A DNA stretch of 64,000 bases from Gallibacterium salpingitidis. Lineage in GTDB: Bacteria > Pseudomonadota > Gammaproteobacteria > Enterobacterales > Pasteurellaceae. A program made the position numbers and the translations under genes. Where the stretch lies: the NCBI RefSeq assembly GCF_001678495.1, contig NZ_JTJL01000012.1, positions 124,001 to 188,000 on the forward strand. Reading direction: 5' to 3'. A model generated the notes under the pieces. The model saw nothing but the letters and a program-made list of their open reading frames with translations, was not told where the DNA came from and did no database searches. Shown here in pieces: positions 1-11,002 of this stretch (the first letter of the stretch is position 1; each line of letters starts with the position of its first letter).

Positions 1-1481
1 GCCCTGTTGAAGTTTCTGCTGATATTTTGTCACGTTTAAATCAATTAGCAGAACAACGTTTAGGCGGTGAGCTAGTAGGTTGTGTTATTACTGTACCGGC
101 TTATTTTGATGATGCACAGCGTCAGGGCACTAAAGATGCTGCTCGTTTAGCTGGTTTAAATGTACTACGTTTATTAAATGAACCTACTGCCGCAGCGATT
201 GCTTATGGGCTAGATAGCGGACAAGAAGGCGTTATTGCCGTTTATGATTTGGGCGGTGGTACTTTCGATATTTCGATTTTACGTTTAAGCAAAGGTGTTT
301 TTGAAGTATTAGCAACAGGTGGTGATACGGCGTTAGGTGGCGATGATTTCGATCATTTGCTAGCAGAGTATTTAGCAGTACAAGGGCAATTTACCCCAGA
401 AACCGATCAACAAAAACGCCAATTATTAGATTTAGCCGCTCAAGTTAAGATTGATCTCTCGGCTAAGGAACAAGTGACAGTACCAGTAAATAACCAAGAT
501 GTGACAGTTGCTCGTGCTACCTTTAATCAACTTATTCAATCGTTGGTAAAACGAACTTTGCTAGCGTGTCGTCGTGCGTTGAAAGATGCGAATGTTGATG
601 TTAGTGAAGTGATTGAAACGGTGATGGTCGGCGGTTCAACAAGAGTTCCTTTTGTGCGTGAACAAGTAGCAGAATTTTTTGGCAAAGCACCATTAACTTC
701 TATTGATCCTGATAAAGTTGTTGCATTAGGTGCAGCGATTCAAGCGGATATTTTGGCTGGCAATAAACCAGATAGCGAAATGCTATTACTTGATGTCATT
801 CCTTTGTCATTAGGTATTGAAACGATGGGAGGATTGGTCGAAAAGATCATTCCTCGTAATACCACTATTCCGGTAGCACGAGCACAAGAATTTACTACTT
901 TTAAAGATGGGCAGACTGCAATGTCAGTGCACATTGTGCAAGGTGAACGTGAATTAGTGCAAGATTGTCGTTCATTGGCTCGTTTTAGCCTAAAAGGGAT
1001 TCCACCGATGGTGGCTGGGGCGGCACATATTCGGGTTACTTATCAAGTTGATGCCGATGGTTTATTAAGCGTGACAGCAATGGAAAAATCGACTGGTGTT
1101 CATTCATCTATCCAAGTAAAACCGTCATATGGTTTAACAGATGAAGAAATTAGCCAAATGATTAAATCTTCTTACGAAAATGCGAAAGCCGATATGCAAG
1201 CACGTGAATTGGCTGAACAACGTGTAGAAGCTGCTCGTGTATTGGAAAATGTCTATAGTGCGTTAGCAGAGGATGCGCATTTATTAAATGAGCAAGAATT
1301 GACTGACGTAAAAGCTGCATTAGAAAAATTAGAACAATTACAACAACAGGATGATAGCCAACAAATAGCGCAAGGAATCAAACAACTTGATCAAGCAACT
1401 CGTGATTTTGCAGCAAGAAGAATGGATAATTCTATTAAGCAAGCGTTAGCGGGACATTCTGTTGAACAATTTGCTGAATAA
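1..1481 (+). CDS. hscA: Fe-S chaperone HscA (Hsp70 family), 5' end cut by window edge
   Basis: This is the specialised Hsp70 that, with HscB, helps move iron-sulfur clusters from IscU to apo-proteins in the cytoplasm. The reading frame is already open at base 3, so about 125 N-terminal residues lie outside the window; about 492 residues are visible. Seen: the Hsp70 adenosine and phosphate motifs [11 protein letters not shown] and [12 protein letters not shown], the later [10 protein letters not shown] motif, a substrate-binding domain and a helical lid ending in a Gln-rich stretch. The gene is followed 14 bp later by fdx and then iscX, the order expected for the end of an isc operon, which separates HscA from DnaK. 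The product assignment is secure; only the start is missing. Confidence 0.95.
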   Translation, partial: PVEVSADILSRLNQLAEQRLGGELVGCVITVPAYFDDAQRQGTKDAARLAGLNVLRLLNEPTAAAIAYGLDSGQEGVIAVYDLGGGTFDISILRLSKGVFEVLATGGDTALGGDDFDHLLAEYLAVQGQFTPETDQQKRQLLDLAAQVKIDLSAKEQVTVPVNNQDVTVARATFNQLIQSLVKRTLLACRRALKDANVDVSEVIETVMVGGSTRVPFVREQVAEFFGKAPLTSIDPDKVVALGAAIQADILAGNKPDSEMLLLDVIPLSLGIETMGGLVEKIIPRNTTIPVARAQEFTTFKDGQTAMSVHIVQGERELVQDCRSLARFSLKGIPPMVAGAAHIRVTYQVDADGLLSVTAMEKSTGVHSSIQVKPSYGLTDEEISQMIKSSYENAKADMQARELAEQRVEAARVLENVYSALAEDAHLLNEQELTDVKAALEKLEQLQQQDDSQQIAQGIKQLDQATRDFAARRMDNSIKQALAGHSVEQFAE

Positions 1482-1495
1482 AGGAAAGTTATATT

Positions 1496-1834
1496 ATGCC
1501 GAAAATTGTTTTCTTACCTAATCAAGAACATTGTCCAGAAGGTATGGTAGTAGATGCTGCTAAAGGTGAAACTATTTTAGATGCTGCACTACGTTCGGGT
1601 ATTGAGATCGACCATGCTTGTGAAAAATCTTGTGCTTGTACTACCTGTCATGTAATTGTGCGTGAAGGATTTGATTCATTAAATGAGAGTTCAGATCTAG
1701 AAGATGATATGTTAGATAAAGCGTGGGGTTTAGAGGTAGACAGCCGTTTAAGTTGCCAAGCTGTAGTAGGCGATGAAGATTTAGTGGTGGAAATTCCTCG
1801 TTATACTGTTAATCATGCAAAAGAGGAACATTAA
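1496..1834 (+). CDS. fdx: ISC-type [2Fe-2S] ferredoxin
   Basis: Small cytoplasmic ferredoxin of 112 residues that supplies electrons during iron-sulfur cluster assembly. The four cluster ligands expected for bacterial adrenodoxin-type ferredoxin are visible at Cys42, Cys48, Cys51 and Cys87, and an additional Cys46 lies inside the ligand loop, as in other Fdx proteins. The protein is acidic, with a run of Asp/Glu around residues 67-72. The start is preceded by an AAGGAAAG ribosome site, and iscX follows 2 bp after the stop, so the three genes are almost certainly co-transcribed. Confidence 0.96.
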   Translation: MPKIVFLPNQEHCPEGMVVDAAKGETILDAALRSGIEIDHACEKSCACTTCHVIVREGFDSLNESSDLEDDMLDKAWGLEVDSRLSCQAVVGDEDLVVEIPRYTVNHAKEEH

Positions 1835-1836
1835 TA

Positions 1837-2031
1837 ATGAAATGGCAAGATGCACAACAAATTGGTGAAGCGTTATATGAACGCTTTCCCGATTTAGATC
1901 CGAGAACAGTACGTTTTACCGATATGCATCGTTGGATTTGTGAATTAGATGAATTTGATGACGATCCCGAAAAATCAAATGAACGTATTTTGGAAGCTAT
2001 TTTTTTATGTTGGTTAGATGAATTTGAATAA
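1837..2031 (+). CDS. iscX: Fe-S assembly protein IscX
   Basis: IscX (YfhJ) is a small acidic protein of 64 residues that binds iron and the desulfurase IscS and modulates cluster formation. The length and the composition fit the family: a winged-helix-like fold with many Asp/Glu, including [14 protein letters not shown] and the C-terminal CWLDEFE. It starts 2 bp after the fdx stop and is followed by a strong terminator, so it closes the isc operon. Confidence 0.95.
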   Translation: MKWQDAQQIGEALYERFPDLDPRTVRFTDMHRWICELDEFDDDPEKSNERILEAIFLCWLDEFE

Positions 2032-2044
2032 ATCATTACAATAT

Positions 2045-2080
2045 AAAGCTCCCAAATTTAATTCAAAAGTGGGAGCTTTT
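2045..2080 (+). terminator. Rho-independent terminator of the isc operon
   Basis: A perfect 10-bp stem, AAAGCTCCCA paired with TGGGAGCTTT, encloses a 15-base loop and ends in a short T run. It begins 14 bp after the iscX stop. Confidence 0.9.
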
Positions 2081-2377
2081 GATTGATATATTTTCTTATG
2101 TAGAGAATTTAATAAGATCAATATAATATTTTATCATTTCGTAATCCCCTTCATTACTTATCCTATTTAAACTATATATTTTATTATTTTTTGTTTAATA
2201 TGCTAAATTTCTTGTTTTATTTGGTATTAAATATTAGTTTTTATTGGTTAATTCCGTTTTTTTATGTCGTGCATGAGGTTTACAATTGTTTTTCATATGT
2301 TACAATCGGCGTCAAATTGCGCAGCAGTTTTACTCAGTTTTCTCAATTATTGTCATTACTGATTTAAAGGAAAAGTT
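2081..2377 (+). promoter_or_regulatory. AT-rich upstream region and promoter of the adhesin gene
   Basis: No gene is visible in this stretch. It is very AT-rich, as promoters of surface adhesins often are. A good sigma-70 promoter candidate has a -35 TTTACA at 2279-2284, a 16-bp spacer and an extended -10 (TG-T-TACAAT, hexamer at 2301-2306). The ribosome site AAAGGAAAA lies just before the ATG at 2378. The promoter call is by eye. Confidence 0.55.
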
Positions 2378-5300
2378 ATGAATCATATTTTTCGTGTTAT
2401 TTTCGATCATACGAGAGGTGTGTTTATTGCGGTATCGGAATTAACTCGTAATAAAATTAAATCCTCAAAATCTTCTCGTTCTCTCAGTTCAACAAACCCG
2501 CCAAAACGTTTATTAAGCCTTTCTGCGATTGCTCTCCTAGTGTGGGGGGGGGGTACTAGCACTTTATACTAATCCAGCTATTGCTAGTTATGGTTCTATA
2601 CAATGGTGTAGCGATCATTCTAGCATAGGAATGGATTTTGGGGGGTTCAGTGTCTGTAAGATACCTTCTAACTCAGTGGCTTTAAATTATGGTGGAGAAC
2701 ATACCGGTAGTAATTCTGTTGTTATTGGGATACAAGCAAAGGCAAAAGCAACAGGTGTTATTGCTGTTGGTTATCAGGCTAATGCGACTTCCAATTATAC
2801 TACAGTTCTTGGCTATCAAGCGGAAGCAAGTTCTAATAACTCTATCGCTATCGGTTATAACAGTAAAGCAAAAAACAATGAATTTGTTACTGTTGTAGGA
2901 TCGAACAGTAGAGGCTACAATACACAAGCAACCGTATTTGGGAGTTCTTCTGGTGCAAATTCACAAGCGACTGCAATCGGAAATGACGCTTATGCCTATG
3001 GACAAAGTTCTGTTGCACTAGGAAGTGATGATTTAATTGGTCTTGATACGGGTAAAGCTGAAATTCTTAGTAAGTTTGGTGATAAATTAGAAAGCGGAGT
3101 GATTGATACAATCTATAACTCTCTTGGAAATGATCAGAATTTTTTTGATTCAGCAACTGCATTTAATAATAAATATAAAGGCGATAAAGCTATCTATTCG
3201 CCAACCTATGCTGGCGGTCGTGGTGCGATTGCGATTGGTTCTCGTACCGTAGCAGCGAAAGATTTATCTACGTCTTTAGGTTCACTCTCTTTTGCTTTAG
3301 CCGAGCGTTCTACTGCGGTAGGTATTCGCTCTTTTGTTGAATCAAGCGCCATTGGTGGAACAGCGATCGGTGAACGTTCCTCAGTATTTGCTAGCAACTC
3401 GGTAGCGATTGGTAACCGTACTGAATCCACCAATACAGGTACCGTTTCCTATGGTTATTTAGCCAAAGCGGTAGCACAAAACTCAATAGCGATTGGGAAT
3501 AGGGTAGCAGCAGGAGCAAAATTTAATGCTACTATAACTGCTGCTGATAACCCAAATGACAGCACCACTTTTAATCTTCAAAAACAATATGAAACAGTAA
3601 ATGCAGCGGGAGTTGACAATATTAGCTCTGCTTTAAATGAGTTTAATACAAAATTAAATAAGATGTTAGAAACTGACTTACCGCTCGTAAAAGAAAATAA
3701 TACTTATTTGACGTTTGGTAATGGCAGCAAAGTACAAAAAACCAGTACCTATACGACGGATAACAACACTGCTTCGAAAAATGCGATTGCGATTGGTAAT
3801 TCCTCTTTTGCGGTGAAAGAAAACTCGCTAGCGATGGGCTTTGGTACTTTGTCTGATGCAGATAATTCGTTTGCACTCGGTTCTTACTCTTATGTAAAAG
3901 CGGGCGCCAATAACTCAATTGCAATAGGGGTGGCGACAATCGTGAGTGGTGCTAACTCTTTTGTAGCAGGGGTAATGGCAGGAACAACGGCACAAAATAC
4001 CACTGTATTAGGGACATCAGCACGAGGAACAATTCAAAACTCAGTCGCTTTAGGTTATCGTTCGCAGACGCTCTATTTTTATGATAATACGTTAAATGAC
4101 AGCCAACAGCGTATTGCTACCACCACTGGAACCTCGGCATTAGGTTTAACAGCCTACGCACCTGTGGGTTCTACCTATAAGCCTGTATCTTCTGATAGTG
4201 CTGGGGTTGTTTCTGTTGGTGGTTGGGTTGATAACGGGACTATTGGTACTCGTCGTATTATTAATCTTGCACCGGGGGCGTTGGATACCGATGCGGTCAA
4301 TGTTGGGCAATTACGCCAATTAGAATCGGTACAGAAAGAAGCTAATATGGTTTATATTGATACCAAAACAGGCGTTAAAGTAGGCAAAGCAACTGATGGT
4401 AAGTATTACCCGTTAGATCAATATAATGTGCCGAACACTGCTGCAACGGCAGTGGATCTTGCTAATATTGCGATTGCAGTAAAAGATTTGTCTGGTGATA
4501 CTGTAGCTAATGTTGATGCTGGCAATAGTCAGCAAGCAGCTAATGCAGGTACGAGAGCATTTGCCTATGAAAATGTGGCAAAGGGCATTATAGAAGCAGA
4601 AAATACCACCAATAGCCAAACGACAAGACAAGGACACCAAGCTATTAATGGCGCACAATTTAATCAACTTGGCGTAACTATTTTAGGCTTGACGGTGGAT
4701 AGTAATAAAACAGGCTTTACTACGCCGACCTTTACTGCGATTAATGCAGCATCAGCAACCGTACTAACTACCTATAAAGGGGCGATTGATGATTTAATCA
4801 CGGCGGTGAATAAAGGGGTTAAAGTCAATAACCAGAAGATGGAGCTTGGTGGTAATTTGACAATTCAAGGTACGACGAATGAGATCAAGGTAACAAATTC
4901 AACCTCTGGTGATCCAACGATAACTGTTGCTTTAGAAGATCAAGCTAAAGCTTCATTGAAGAAAGCTGATACTGCCTTACAATCTTTTCAATATAAGGCG
5001 GGAAGTACAGAAAAAACAATTAATCAAACTACCAATACTCTTGAATTTGCCAATGGTACTAATACAACGGCTGAAATTGATTCTAGCAGTAAAATCAAAT
5101 TTAACCTAAATGCAGACTTAACGGGAATTTCATCTATTTCTCAAGGGAGTACTAAGGGAACTGGAGTGAGTATTTCATTGAACACTAATTCTTTAGTTCT
5201 ATCTGGTCCTCAAAATGGTGCAATGCTGACACTTGATGCAAATGCCATTACTGCCAATAGTAAAAAAATGACAGGTCTAGCAAATGGATTGATTAACGAC

Positions 5301-7910
5301 AGTTCTACCGATTCAGTTACAGGTCAGCAACTTTACTCGCTATTTATTGATCCAGCTAAGATAACGACTGATCAAACAAAAGCAAAAGATCCATCAATTA
5401 ATGAGCAAGCAAAAGCTAACTGGAAATCTTGGTTAGGTGTTAGCAGTTTGGACTTTACTTATAAATCCAATGGTGGAAAGACTACGAGTACTAAGAAAAC
5501 AGTAAGTCTATCTGATGGATTAGATTTTACTAACGGTACTAATACAACGGCAGCAATAGCGGATAATGGCGTGGTGAAGTTTAACTTAAATAAGGATATT
5601 ACCTTAGGTACAAGTAAAGATGACACAGGTTCATTAACCATTAATACTTCAGCAGGTGAATTAGCTTTAACTAACGCAGGTAAAATCACTGGGTTGCAAG
5701 ATGGAGAAATTTCTGCGACATCAAAAGAGGCAGTGAATGGAAGCCAGTTAAAAGAAGTTGCTGATTTAATTGCTAATGTGAGCGATAACAGCGGTAAACC
5801 TGTTTATGATGTGAAGAAGTTAACTTTTAGCGGTGATAGTAATCCTGATGCGGAAAAAGATTACTATAAACGTAGTTTAGGGGATACAGTTGTTATTACA
5901 GGTCATGCATTAAGCACAGACGATAAAATTGAGGATTATGTTGCGACAAATGTTGCTACTAAAATAACTAGTAGTGGTATCAGTATCCTATTTGCTAAAA
6001 AACCAACTTTTGATGGAATTAAATTAGGGAAGATCAGTTTAACTCCACAAGAAATAACTGGGGAAAAAGCGGGATTAAAATTGGTATTAGGTAAAGTTGG
6101 TAGTACTGCAGCAGATTATATTTCTTTATCTGGTTTAGCGAATGGTTTAGTAAAATCAGATTCAACGGAGGCGATTACTGGTCAACAACTTTACTCGTTA
6201 TTTTTTGATCCAGCTAAGATAACGACGGATCAAACAAAAGCAAAAGAGGAAGATTCATCAATTAATGATCAAGCAAAAGCTAACTGGAAATCTTGGTTAG
6301 GTGTTAGCAGTTTGGACTTTACTTATAAATCCAATGGTGGAAAGACTACAAGTACTAAGAAAACAGTGAGTCTATCTGATGGATTAGATTTTACCAATGG
6401 TACTAATACAACGGCAGAAATAGCGGATAGTGGCGTGGTGAGATTTAACTTGAATAGAGATTTAACCGATATTTCTTCAATATATCAAGGAAGCAGTAAA
6501 GGTAGTGGAGCAGGTTTTGCTCTAACGAGTGACACTCTAACGATGCAAGCTAAGGATGGAGGTTCAACATTAAAACTAGATAGTAATGGAGTAACTGTAA
6601 ACAGTAAGATCACTGGGGTAACGGCAGGTACTATTGGGAAAGGCTCTTCTGATGCTATTAATGGTAGTCAGTTATGGAAAGCATTGGGTTTTGATCCAGA
6701 TAAGTTATCTACAACAGGTATTGGAAACACTGGTAAGTCAACAATTGCTGAAGCGATTGCTTACTTAAAAGATGGTTTTAAAATTTGGTCTGATGATAAC
6801 AAATCTAATCATAGTAATGGTGGTAATACTTCTAATAATAGTGATAGTGGTAATGCATCTAATAATGGAGATAATACTTCTAATAATGGTAATACCGCTA
6901 ATAATGAAATTAAGGTACCAATTGGTGGTGAGATAGGTATTAAAGGTGATGGCCGTAATACTACAACTCGTGTTGTTGATCAAAATGGTAAAAAAGCAGT
7001 TGAAATTAGCCTTAATGATCAAGTGTCATTCGGTAATGATGGCAAAGATGGAAAACCAGCAACCGATGGTAAAGTTACAATTAAAGGAACTAATGGAATT
7101 ACCATTGAAATTGATGGTAAAACGGGAGCGATTAATATTGTTGGCCAAGATTCAAGTGGACAATCTGGGACAATTAATATTGCTAGCCAAAAAGCAAGTG
7201 CAAAAATTGGTGTAACAGAAGCTACAGATAACAATACACAGCTTGATGGTACAAAAGTTTCTCGCCTAAGTTATCAAAGCGGTAATGGTGGTGGAACAGC
7301 GTTTAATCCACAACCTATCCAAATTGCTACTATGAACGATGGTTTGAAATTTACCACAGATAGTGGCGAGATGTTGAAAACACTTAATCAAACTGTTTCT
7401 ATTGTAGGAGGACAAACTGGTACAGATGGTGCGAAAAATATTGAAACTGTTGCTAAAGATGGTCAAATTCAAGTGAAACTTCAGGAGAAAATTAATTTAG
7501 GCAGCAAGGGATCAATTACTGCAGGTAAAATCACCATCAATAATGATGGACGTATTAGTGGTTTAGCCGATGGAAAAGAGTTAAACGATGCTGTGACAGT
7601 TCGTCAGTTAAAACAAGTTAATAATGAAACCAAGCAAGAAATTATTAATTTGAATAAGCGTGTTAACAAATTAGCTACGGAATCTAGGGCTGGTATTGCA
7701 GGAGCAATGGCAATTGCCGGATTACAAACTTCTGCAATAGCTGGACGTACGGTTGTATCAGTCGGAACAGCGACATTTAAAGGTGAAAACGCTGTTGCAA
7801 TTGGTATTTCTAAAATATCCGATAATGGTAAGTTAGGTATTCGTATTTCAGGTATGAGTGACAGTAGCGGAGATCGAGGCGGTGCTATTAGTGTTGGTTA
7901 TGGCTGGTAA
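2378..7910 (+). CDS. Trimeric autotransporter adhesin (YadA/Hsf-like), out of frame at a poly-G tract
   Basis: A surface adhesin of the type Vc secretion family that would be about 1843 residues if in frame. The first 64 codons give an extended signal peptide (MNHIFRVIFDHTRG...AVSEL) but run into a stop at 2570-2572 after a G10 tract. The rest of the protein is open in another frame to 7910. Deleting one G joins them so that the signal peptide continues as ALYTNPAIA, a good signal peptidase site, followed by SYGS. The passenger holds many YadA-head repeats (SVAIG-type, about 2690-4060), a neck motif DAVNVGQL (about 4290), long stalk segments with duplicated modules, a Ser/Asn/Gly-rich linker (6808-6907), a last neck (AVTVRQL) and a C-terminal YadA anchor ending in aromatic Trp. 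No other lesion was seen, which argues for phase variation rather than decay. A homopolymer sequencing error is the alternative. Confidence 0.9.
2544..2553 (+). repeat. Poly-G (G10) tract, likely phase-variation switch
   Basis: Ten consecutive G residues lie inside the signal-peptide codons of the adhesin. Upstream codons start at positions equal to 2 modulo 3 and the downstream passenger is read at 0 modulo 3, so the tract must be 9 (or 6 or 12) G long for a full product. With ten G, translation stops 64 codons after the start. Slipped-strand mispairing in G tracts is an established switch mechanism in this family. Confidence 0.85.
5318..5592 (+). repeat. Stalk module repeat, copy 1
   Basis: This segment of about 275 bp in the adhesin gene is nearly identical to 6176-6456. 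Both encode a module running from TGQQLYSLF through WKSWLGVSSLDFTYKSNGG to a FNLN motif. The central part, encoding AKANWKSWLGVSS and the following 25 or so residues, is almost unchanged at DNA level. Confidence 0.85.
6176..6456 (+). repeat. Stalk module repeat, copy 2
   Basis: Second copy of the stalk module at 5318-5592, with a 6-base in-frame insertion (AKEEDSS in place of AKDPS). A shorter related piece, with FANGTNTTAEID and a following DLTGISSISQGS-like stretch, occurs near 5040-5160, so the module is present in two full copies and one partial one. Confidence 0.85.
6808..6907 (+). repeat. Low-complexity Ser/Asn/Gly linker repeat
   Basis: Degenerate tandem repeats built from TCTAATAATGG and GGTAATAC words encode a linker of repeated SNN, GNT and NGD units inside the adhesin stalk. 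The repeats could expand or contract in steps of whole codons. Confidence 0.7.
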
Positions 7911-7925
7911 ATAATGCAAATAAGG

Positions 7926-7952
7926 AGGTGTATCGGAAGGTACACCTTTTTT
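7926..7952 (+). terminator. Rho-independent terminator of the adhesin gene
   Basis: A 7-bp stem, AGGTGTA with TACACCT, has an 8-base loop and is followed by a T run. It lies 16 bp after the adhesin stop and just before the 3' end of the convergent permease gene. Confidence 0.85.
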
Positions 7953-7957
7953 AACAG

Positions 7958-8881
7958 TTAATGCTTAAATCTAAAATAATGATGTCGCCCAAATAAGAAA
8001 TGTAAGATCTCTTTTCCAGACACCGTCAAAATAATCGCGGAAAGAATTAACACAATGCCAAGGAAAATTCTCGCCGTCATCTGTTCGTTAAAAATTAAAA
8101 CACCGACTAATAAAGCAGTGATTGGTTCTAAAGCACCAATAATAGATGCTGTTGTTGGCCCAATCATTTGGATAGAGTGATTCATCAAGATTAAAGAAAC
8201 AATCGTAGTAAAAACAGCTAACCCCAAGACATTAAAGATTAATGTTGGCGTGAAATCCATTGGTAATGCAGTACCAAAATCAAGACGAATGAAAAAGACC
8301 AATGAGCCAAATAATAGACCGTAGAATGTGAGTTTTATAACAGGAATATTATGTAATGGCGATCTCTCTACTGCAATAATATAGATTGCATAAGTCAATG
8401 CAGAAATAAAAACGAGAAAGACACCAAACGGATCAAGGCTGGTGCCATTATCATTTTGGTAAAGTAATGAAACGCCAAAAATGACTAGAGTAATCGCCAG
8501 CATCGTAATCAGATTTAATCGCTCATGGAAGAACAGCACCATAATAATGGCAACCAATAGTGGATAAATAAACAAAATGGTTGAAGCGATGCCTGCTTCT
8601 ATTAGTTGATAACTCACAAACAGTGTTAATGAAGAAACTGCGAAAGTTACCCCTACTAGCAATAATGTCAGTAACTCTTTTTTCGTTAGCGCAAATGAAA
8701 TTTTTTGCTGATACATAATTGCAGCAAGAATAAGGCTAGCAACAAAGAAACGGTAAAAGAGTACAGCGTCAGCTGTTAAACCGATTTGGTATAACGGTAA
8801 GGTAAATAAAGGATTTAAACCATAGAAAAACGCGGCAATACAGCCGAAGATTAATCCTTTAGCAAGTTGTTTGGAAATCAT
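7958..8881 (-). CDS. EamA/DMT family inner-membrane permease
   Basis: A 307-residue hydrophobic protein with about ten membrane segments in two EamA-type halves, the usual layout of drug/metabolite transporters of the 10-TMS group. Visible signatures include the N-terminal AAFFYGLNPLFTLPLY, the end of half one (LLVAIIMVLFFHERL) and the equivalent in half two (ALEPITALLVGVLIFNEQ). Members export amino acids, purines or other small metabolites, and the substrate cannot be told from sequence. It is convergent with the adhesin gene and is separated from dppF by a hairpin, so it is probably transcribed alone. Confidence 0.85.
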   Translation of the reverse strand: MISKQLAKGLIFGCIAAFFYGLNPLFTLPLYQIGLTADAVLFYRFFVASLILAAIMYQQKISFALTKKELLTLLLVGVTFAVSSLTLFVSYQLIEAGIASTILFIYPLLVAIIMVLFFHERLNLITMLAITLVIFGVSLLYQNDNGTSLDPFGVFLVFISALTYAIYIIAVERSPLHNIPVIKLTFYGLLFGSLVFFIRLDFGTALPMDFTPTLIFNVLGLAVFTTIVSLILMNHSIQMIGPTTASIIGALEPITALLVGVLIFNEQMTARIFLGIVLILSAIILTVSGKEILHFLFGRHHYFRFKH

Positions 8882-8960
8882 TATTAGAACGGAAAAAGGA
8901 ATAAAACAAAGATGTGGCTTATTATAGAACTCGTAAAAGATTATTCAATAGAAAGTGAGA

Positions 8961-8997
8961 TTGGCTCGTGATTTTATTTAATCTTTACACGAGCCAA
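8961..8997 (-). terminator. Stem-loop after dppF, probable end of dpp operon
   Basis: A perfect 10-bp stem, TTGGCTCGTG with CACGAGCCAA, encloses a 17-base AT-rich loop 18 bp after the dppF stop. The T run on the minus strand is weak, so it may act as a 3' stabilising structure as much as a terminator. Confidence 0.6.
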
Positions 8998-9014
8998 TGC
9001 ATTAAATGGTATTG

Positions 9015-10016
9015 TTAATCCACCATAAAACAAGCGATTTTTACACCGTCAGGATAAGTTTTTAATTCAGGTTGTTCCTGACGACAACGTTCGGTGGCGA
9101 ATTGACAACGAGCATTAAAAGCACAACCTTTTGGTGGATTCAGTGGACTTGGTAATTCCCCTGATAATTTAATCCGTTCGCGACGCAATTCAGGTGATAA
9201 TCTTGGCGTTGCTGATAACAATGCTTTGGTATAAGGGTGACGTGGGTTGCCAAAGATCTGTTCTGTTGTACCTTGTTCAACACAGCGACCGAGATACATT
9301 ACCATTACTTCATCAGCAATATGTTCCACCACAGAGAGATCGTGCGAGATAAAAATATAGGATAAACCTAAATTTTCCTGCAATTCCATCATCAAGTTTA
9401 ATACTTGTGCACGTACGGAAACATCGAGTGCTGATACAGGTTCGTCTGCAATAACAATATCAGGGTTTAACATTAATCCGCGGGCAATCGCAATCCGTTG
9501 GCGTTGTCCACCAGAGAACATATGCGGATAACGATCGTAAAATTCAGGACGTAAGCCGACTTTCTCCATAATAGATAACACAGTGGCTTTGCGTTCTTCT
9601 TTGGTTAAATTGGTATTAATTTTGAGAGGTTCTTCTAAAATGGTACCAATTTTCTTACGTGGATTGAGTGAAGCGTAAGGGTTTTGGAAAACGATCTGAA
9701 TTTTTTGCCGACGTAATTTGACGGTTTCGTTATCTTTTTCTAAGAAGTTTTTACCTTGATAGTAAAGCTCTCCTTCTGTCGGTGATTCAATCATTGTTAA
9801 TAGACGACCTAACGTGGATTTACCACAACCAGATTCGCCCACTACTGCCAATGTTTTACCTCGTTCAAGAGTAAAAGAAACCCCATCTAGCGCTTTGACA
9901 TATTGTACAGGGGAAAAGAATCCCTTTTTGACAGGATAATATTTTTTTAGATCAATCGCTTTCAGCAAAGGAGTAGCCGTTGGCGATTGTGCTTGTGAAA
10001 TTATAGCTTCAGACAT
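9015..10016 (-). CDS. dppF: Dipeptide ABC transporter ATP-binding protein DppF
   Basis: Cytoplasmic ATPase of the dipeptide importer, pairing with DppD. Seen: Walker [10 protein letters not shown], signature [12 protein letters not shown], a Walker B leading to [10 protein letters not shown], and the C-terminal Opp/Dpp extension with spaced cysteines (GCAFNARC...C). I chose the ATG at 10016, giving MSEAII, because an AAGGA ribosome site sits just upstream within the end of dppD. A start 7 codons earlier at 10037 is possible. The chosen start overlaps the dppD stop by 8 bp, so the two are translationally coupled. Length about 333 residues, as usual for DppF. Confidence 0.93.
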   Translation of the reverse strand: MSEAIISQAQSPTATPLLKAIDLKKYYPVKKGFFSPVQYVKALDGVSFTLERGKTLAVVGESGCGKSTLGRLLTMIESPTEGELYYQGKNFLEKDNETVKLRRQKIQIVFQNPYASLNPRKKIGTILEEPLKINTNLTKEERKATVLSIMEKVGLRPEFYDRYPHMFSGGQRQRIAIARGLMLNPDIVIADEPVSALDVSVRAQVLNLMMELQENLGLSYIFISHDLSVVEHIADEVMVMYLGRCVEQGTTEQIFGNPRHPYTKALLSATPRLSPELRRERIKLSGELPSPLNPPKGCAFNARCQFATERCRQEQPELKTYPDGVKIACFMVD

Positions 10017-10992
10017 GTTCTGGCTTTCCTTCTGCATTAAGTGGCATATGACATTTCACTTGGCGATTACCAACACGATGTAATTCAGGTTCGCTTTGAC
10101 GACATTCATCCGTTGCATAAGGGCAACGAGGATTAAGCAAACAGCCTTGCGGACGATCATATTTTCCAGGTACAACACCAGGTAATGATTCTAAACGAGA
10201 TTTACCAGAAGCAAATTCAGGTAAAGAACGTAATAATGCCTGAGTATAAGGATGTTTAGGCTCATGGAAAATATCTGTGGCTAAACCTTCTTCTACTACT
10301 TGCCCTGCATACATGACGATGATGCGATGTGCAGATTCAGCAACGAGAGCAAGATCGTGCGTAATAAGGATTAACGCCATATTCTCTTTTTGCTGTAATT
10401 CTAGTAATAGATCAATGATTTGTGCTTGAATAGTTACATCAAGCGCGGTAGTTGGCTCATCAGCAATTAACAATTTAGGTTTACAAGCAATTGCCATTGC
10501 GATCATTACCCGTTGGCTCATTCCACCTGATAATTGGTGCGGATAAACATCAAGACGTGATTCTGGATCAGGGATTCCAACCATTTTTAATAGCTCGATA
10601 GTACGATCACGACGTTGTTTTTTACTACCGCCTTGATGGACTTTTAATGCCTCCATAATTTGGAAACCAACAGTATAGCAAGGGTTTAAACTGGTCATTG
10701 GATCTTGGAAGATCATCGCAACGTCAGCACCTACCAGCTTCTGTTTTTGTTTCTCATTTAACTGGAGCAAATCTTGATTATCGAAATGTAATTGATCGGC
10801 AGATACTCGACCAGGAAAATCGATTAGCCCCATAATCGCAAGAGAGCTGACTGATTTACCTGAACCTGATTCGCCCACAATACCTAAAACTTCACCTTGT
10901 TCAACTTGATAGCTCACTCGGTCAACAGCTTTAAAAGGCTTATCTTTCTCACCAAAGTGAACAGAGAGATTATTTACAGTTAATAATGCCAT
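10009..10992 (-). CDS. dppD: Dipeptide ABC transporter ATP-binding protein DppD
   Basis: The other ATPase subunit of the dipeptide importer, 327 residues. Seen: Walker A GESGSGKS, signature [24 protein letters not shown], and the C-terminal extension [15 protein letters not shown], whose cysteines are typical of DppD/OppD. An ACTCCTT complement (AAGGAGT) forms a strong ribosome site before the ATG. It lies 10 bp after dppC and overlaps dppF, inside the operon dppA-B-C-D-F. Confidence 0.93.
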   Translation of the reverse strand: MALLTVNNLSVHFGEKDKPFKAVDRVSYQVEQGEVLGIVGESGSGKSVSSLAIMGLIDFPGRVSADQLHFDNQDLLQLNEKQKQKLVGADVAMIFQDPMTSLNPCYTVGFQIMEALKVHQGGSKKQRRDRTIELLKMVGIPDPESRLDVYPHQLSGGMSQRVMIAMAIACKPKLLIADEPTTALDVTIQAQIIDLLLELQQKENMALILITHDLALVAESAHRIIVMYAGQVVEEGLATDIFHEPKHPYTQALLRSLPEFASGKSRLESLPGVVPGKYDRPQGCLLNPRCPYATDECRQSEPELHRVGNRQVKCHMPLNAEGKPEHV

Positions 10993-11002
10993 GGTTCACT
11001 CC

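Noticed and set aside
3643-3939. Antisense open frames inside the adhesin gene (this and several others up to 7472)
   Set aside because: They are shadows of a repetitive, biased coding sequence. They lack ribosome sites and recognisable domains.
2631-7910. Adhesin starting at the internal ATG at 2631 as the true gene start
   Set aside because: The frame is open upstream through a good signal-peptidase site to the G tract, and a start at 2631 would lack any export signal, which a trimeric autotransporter needs.
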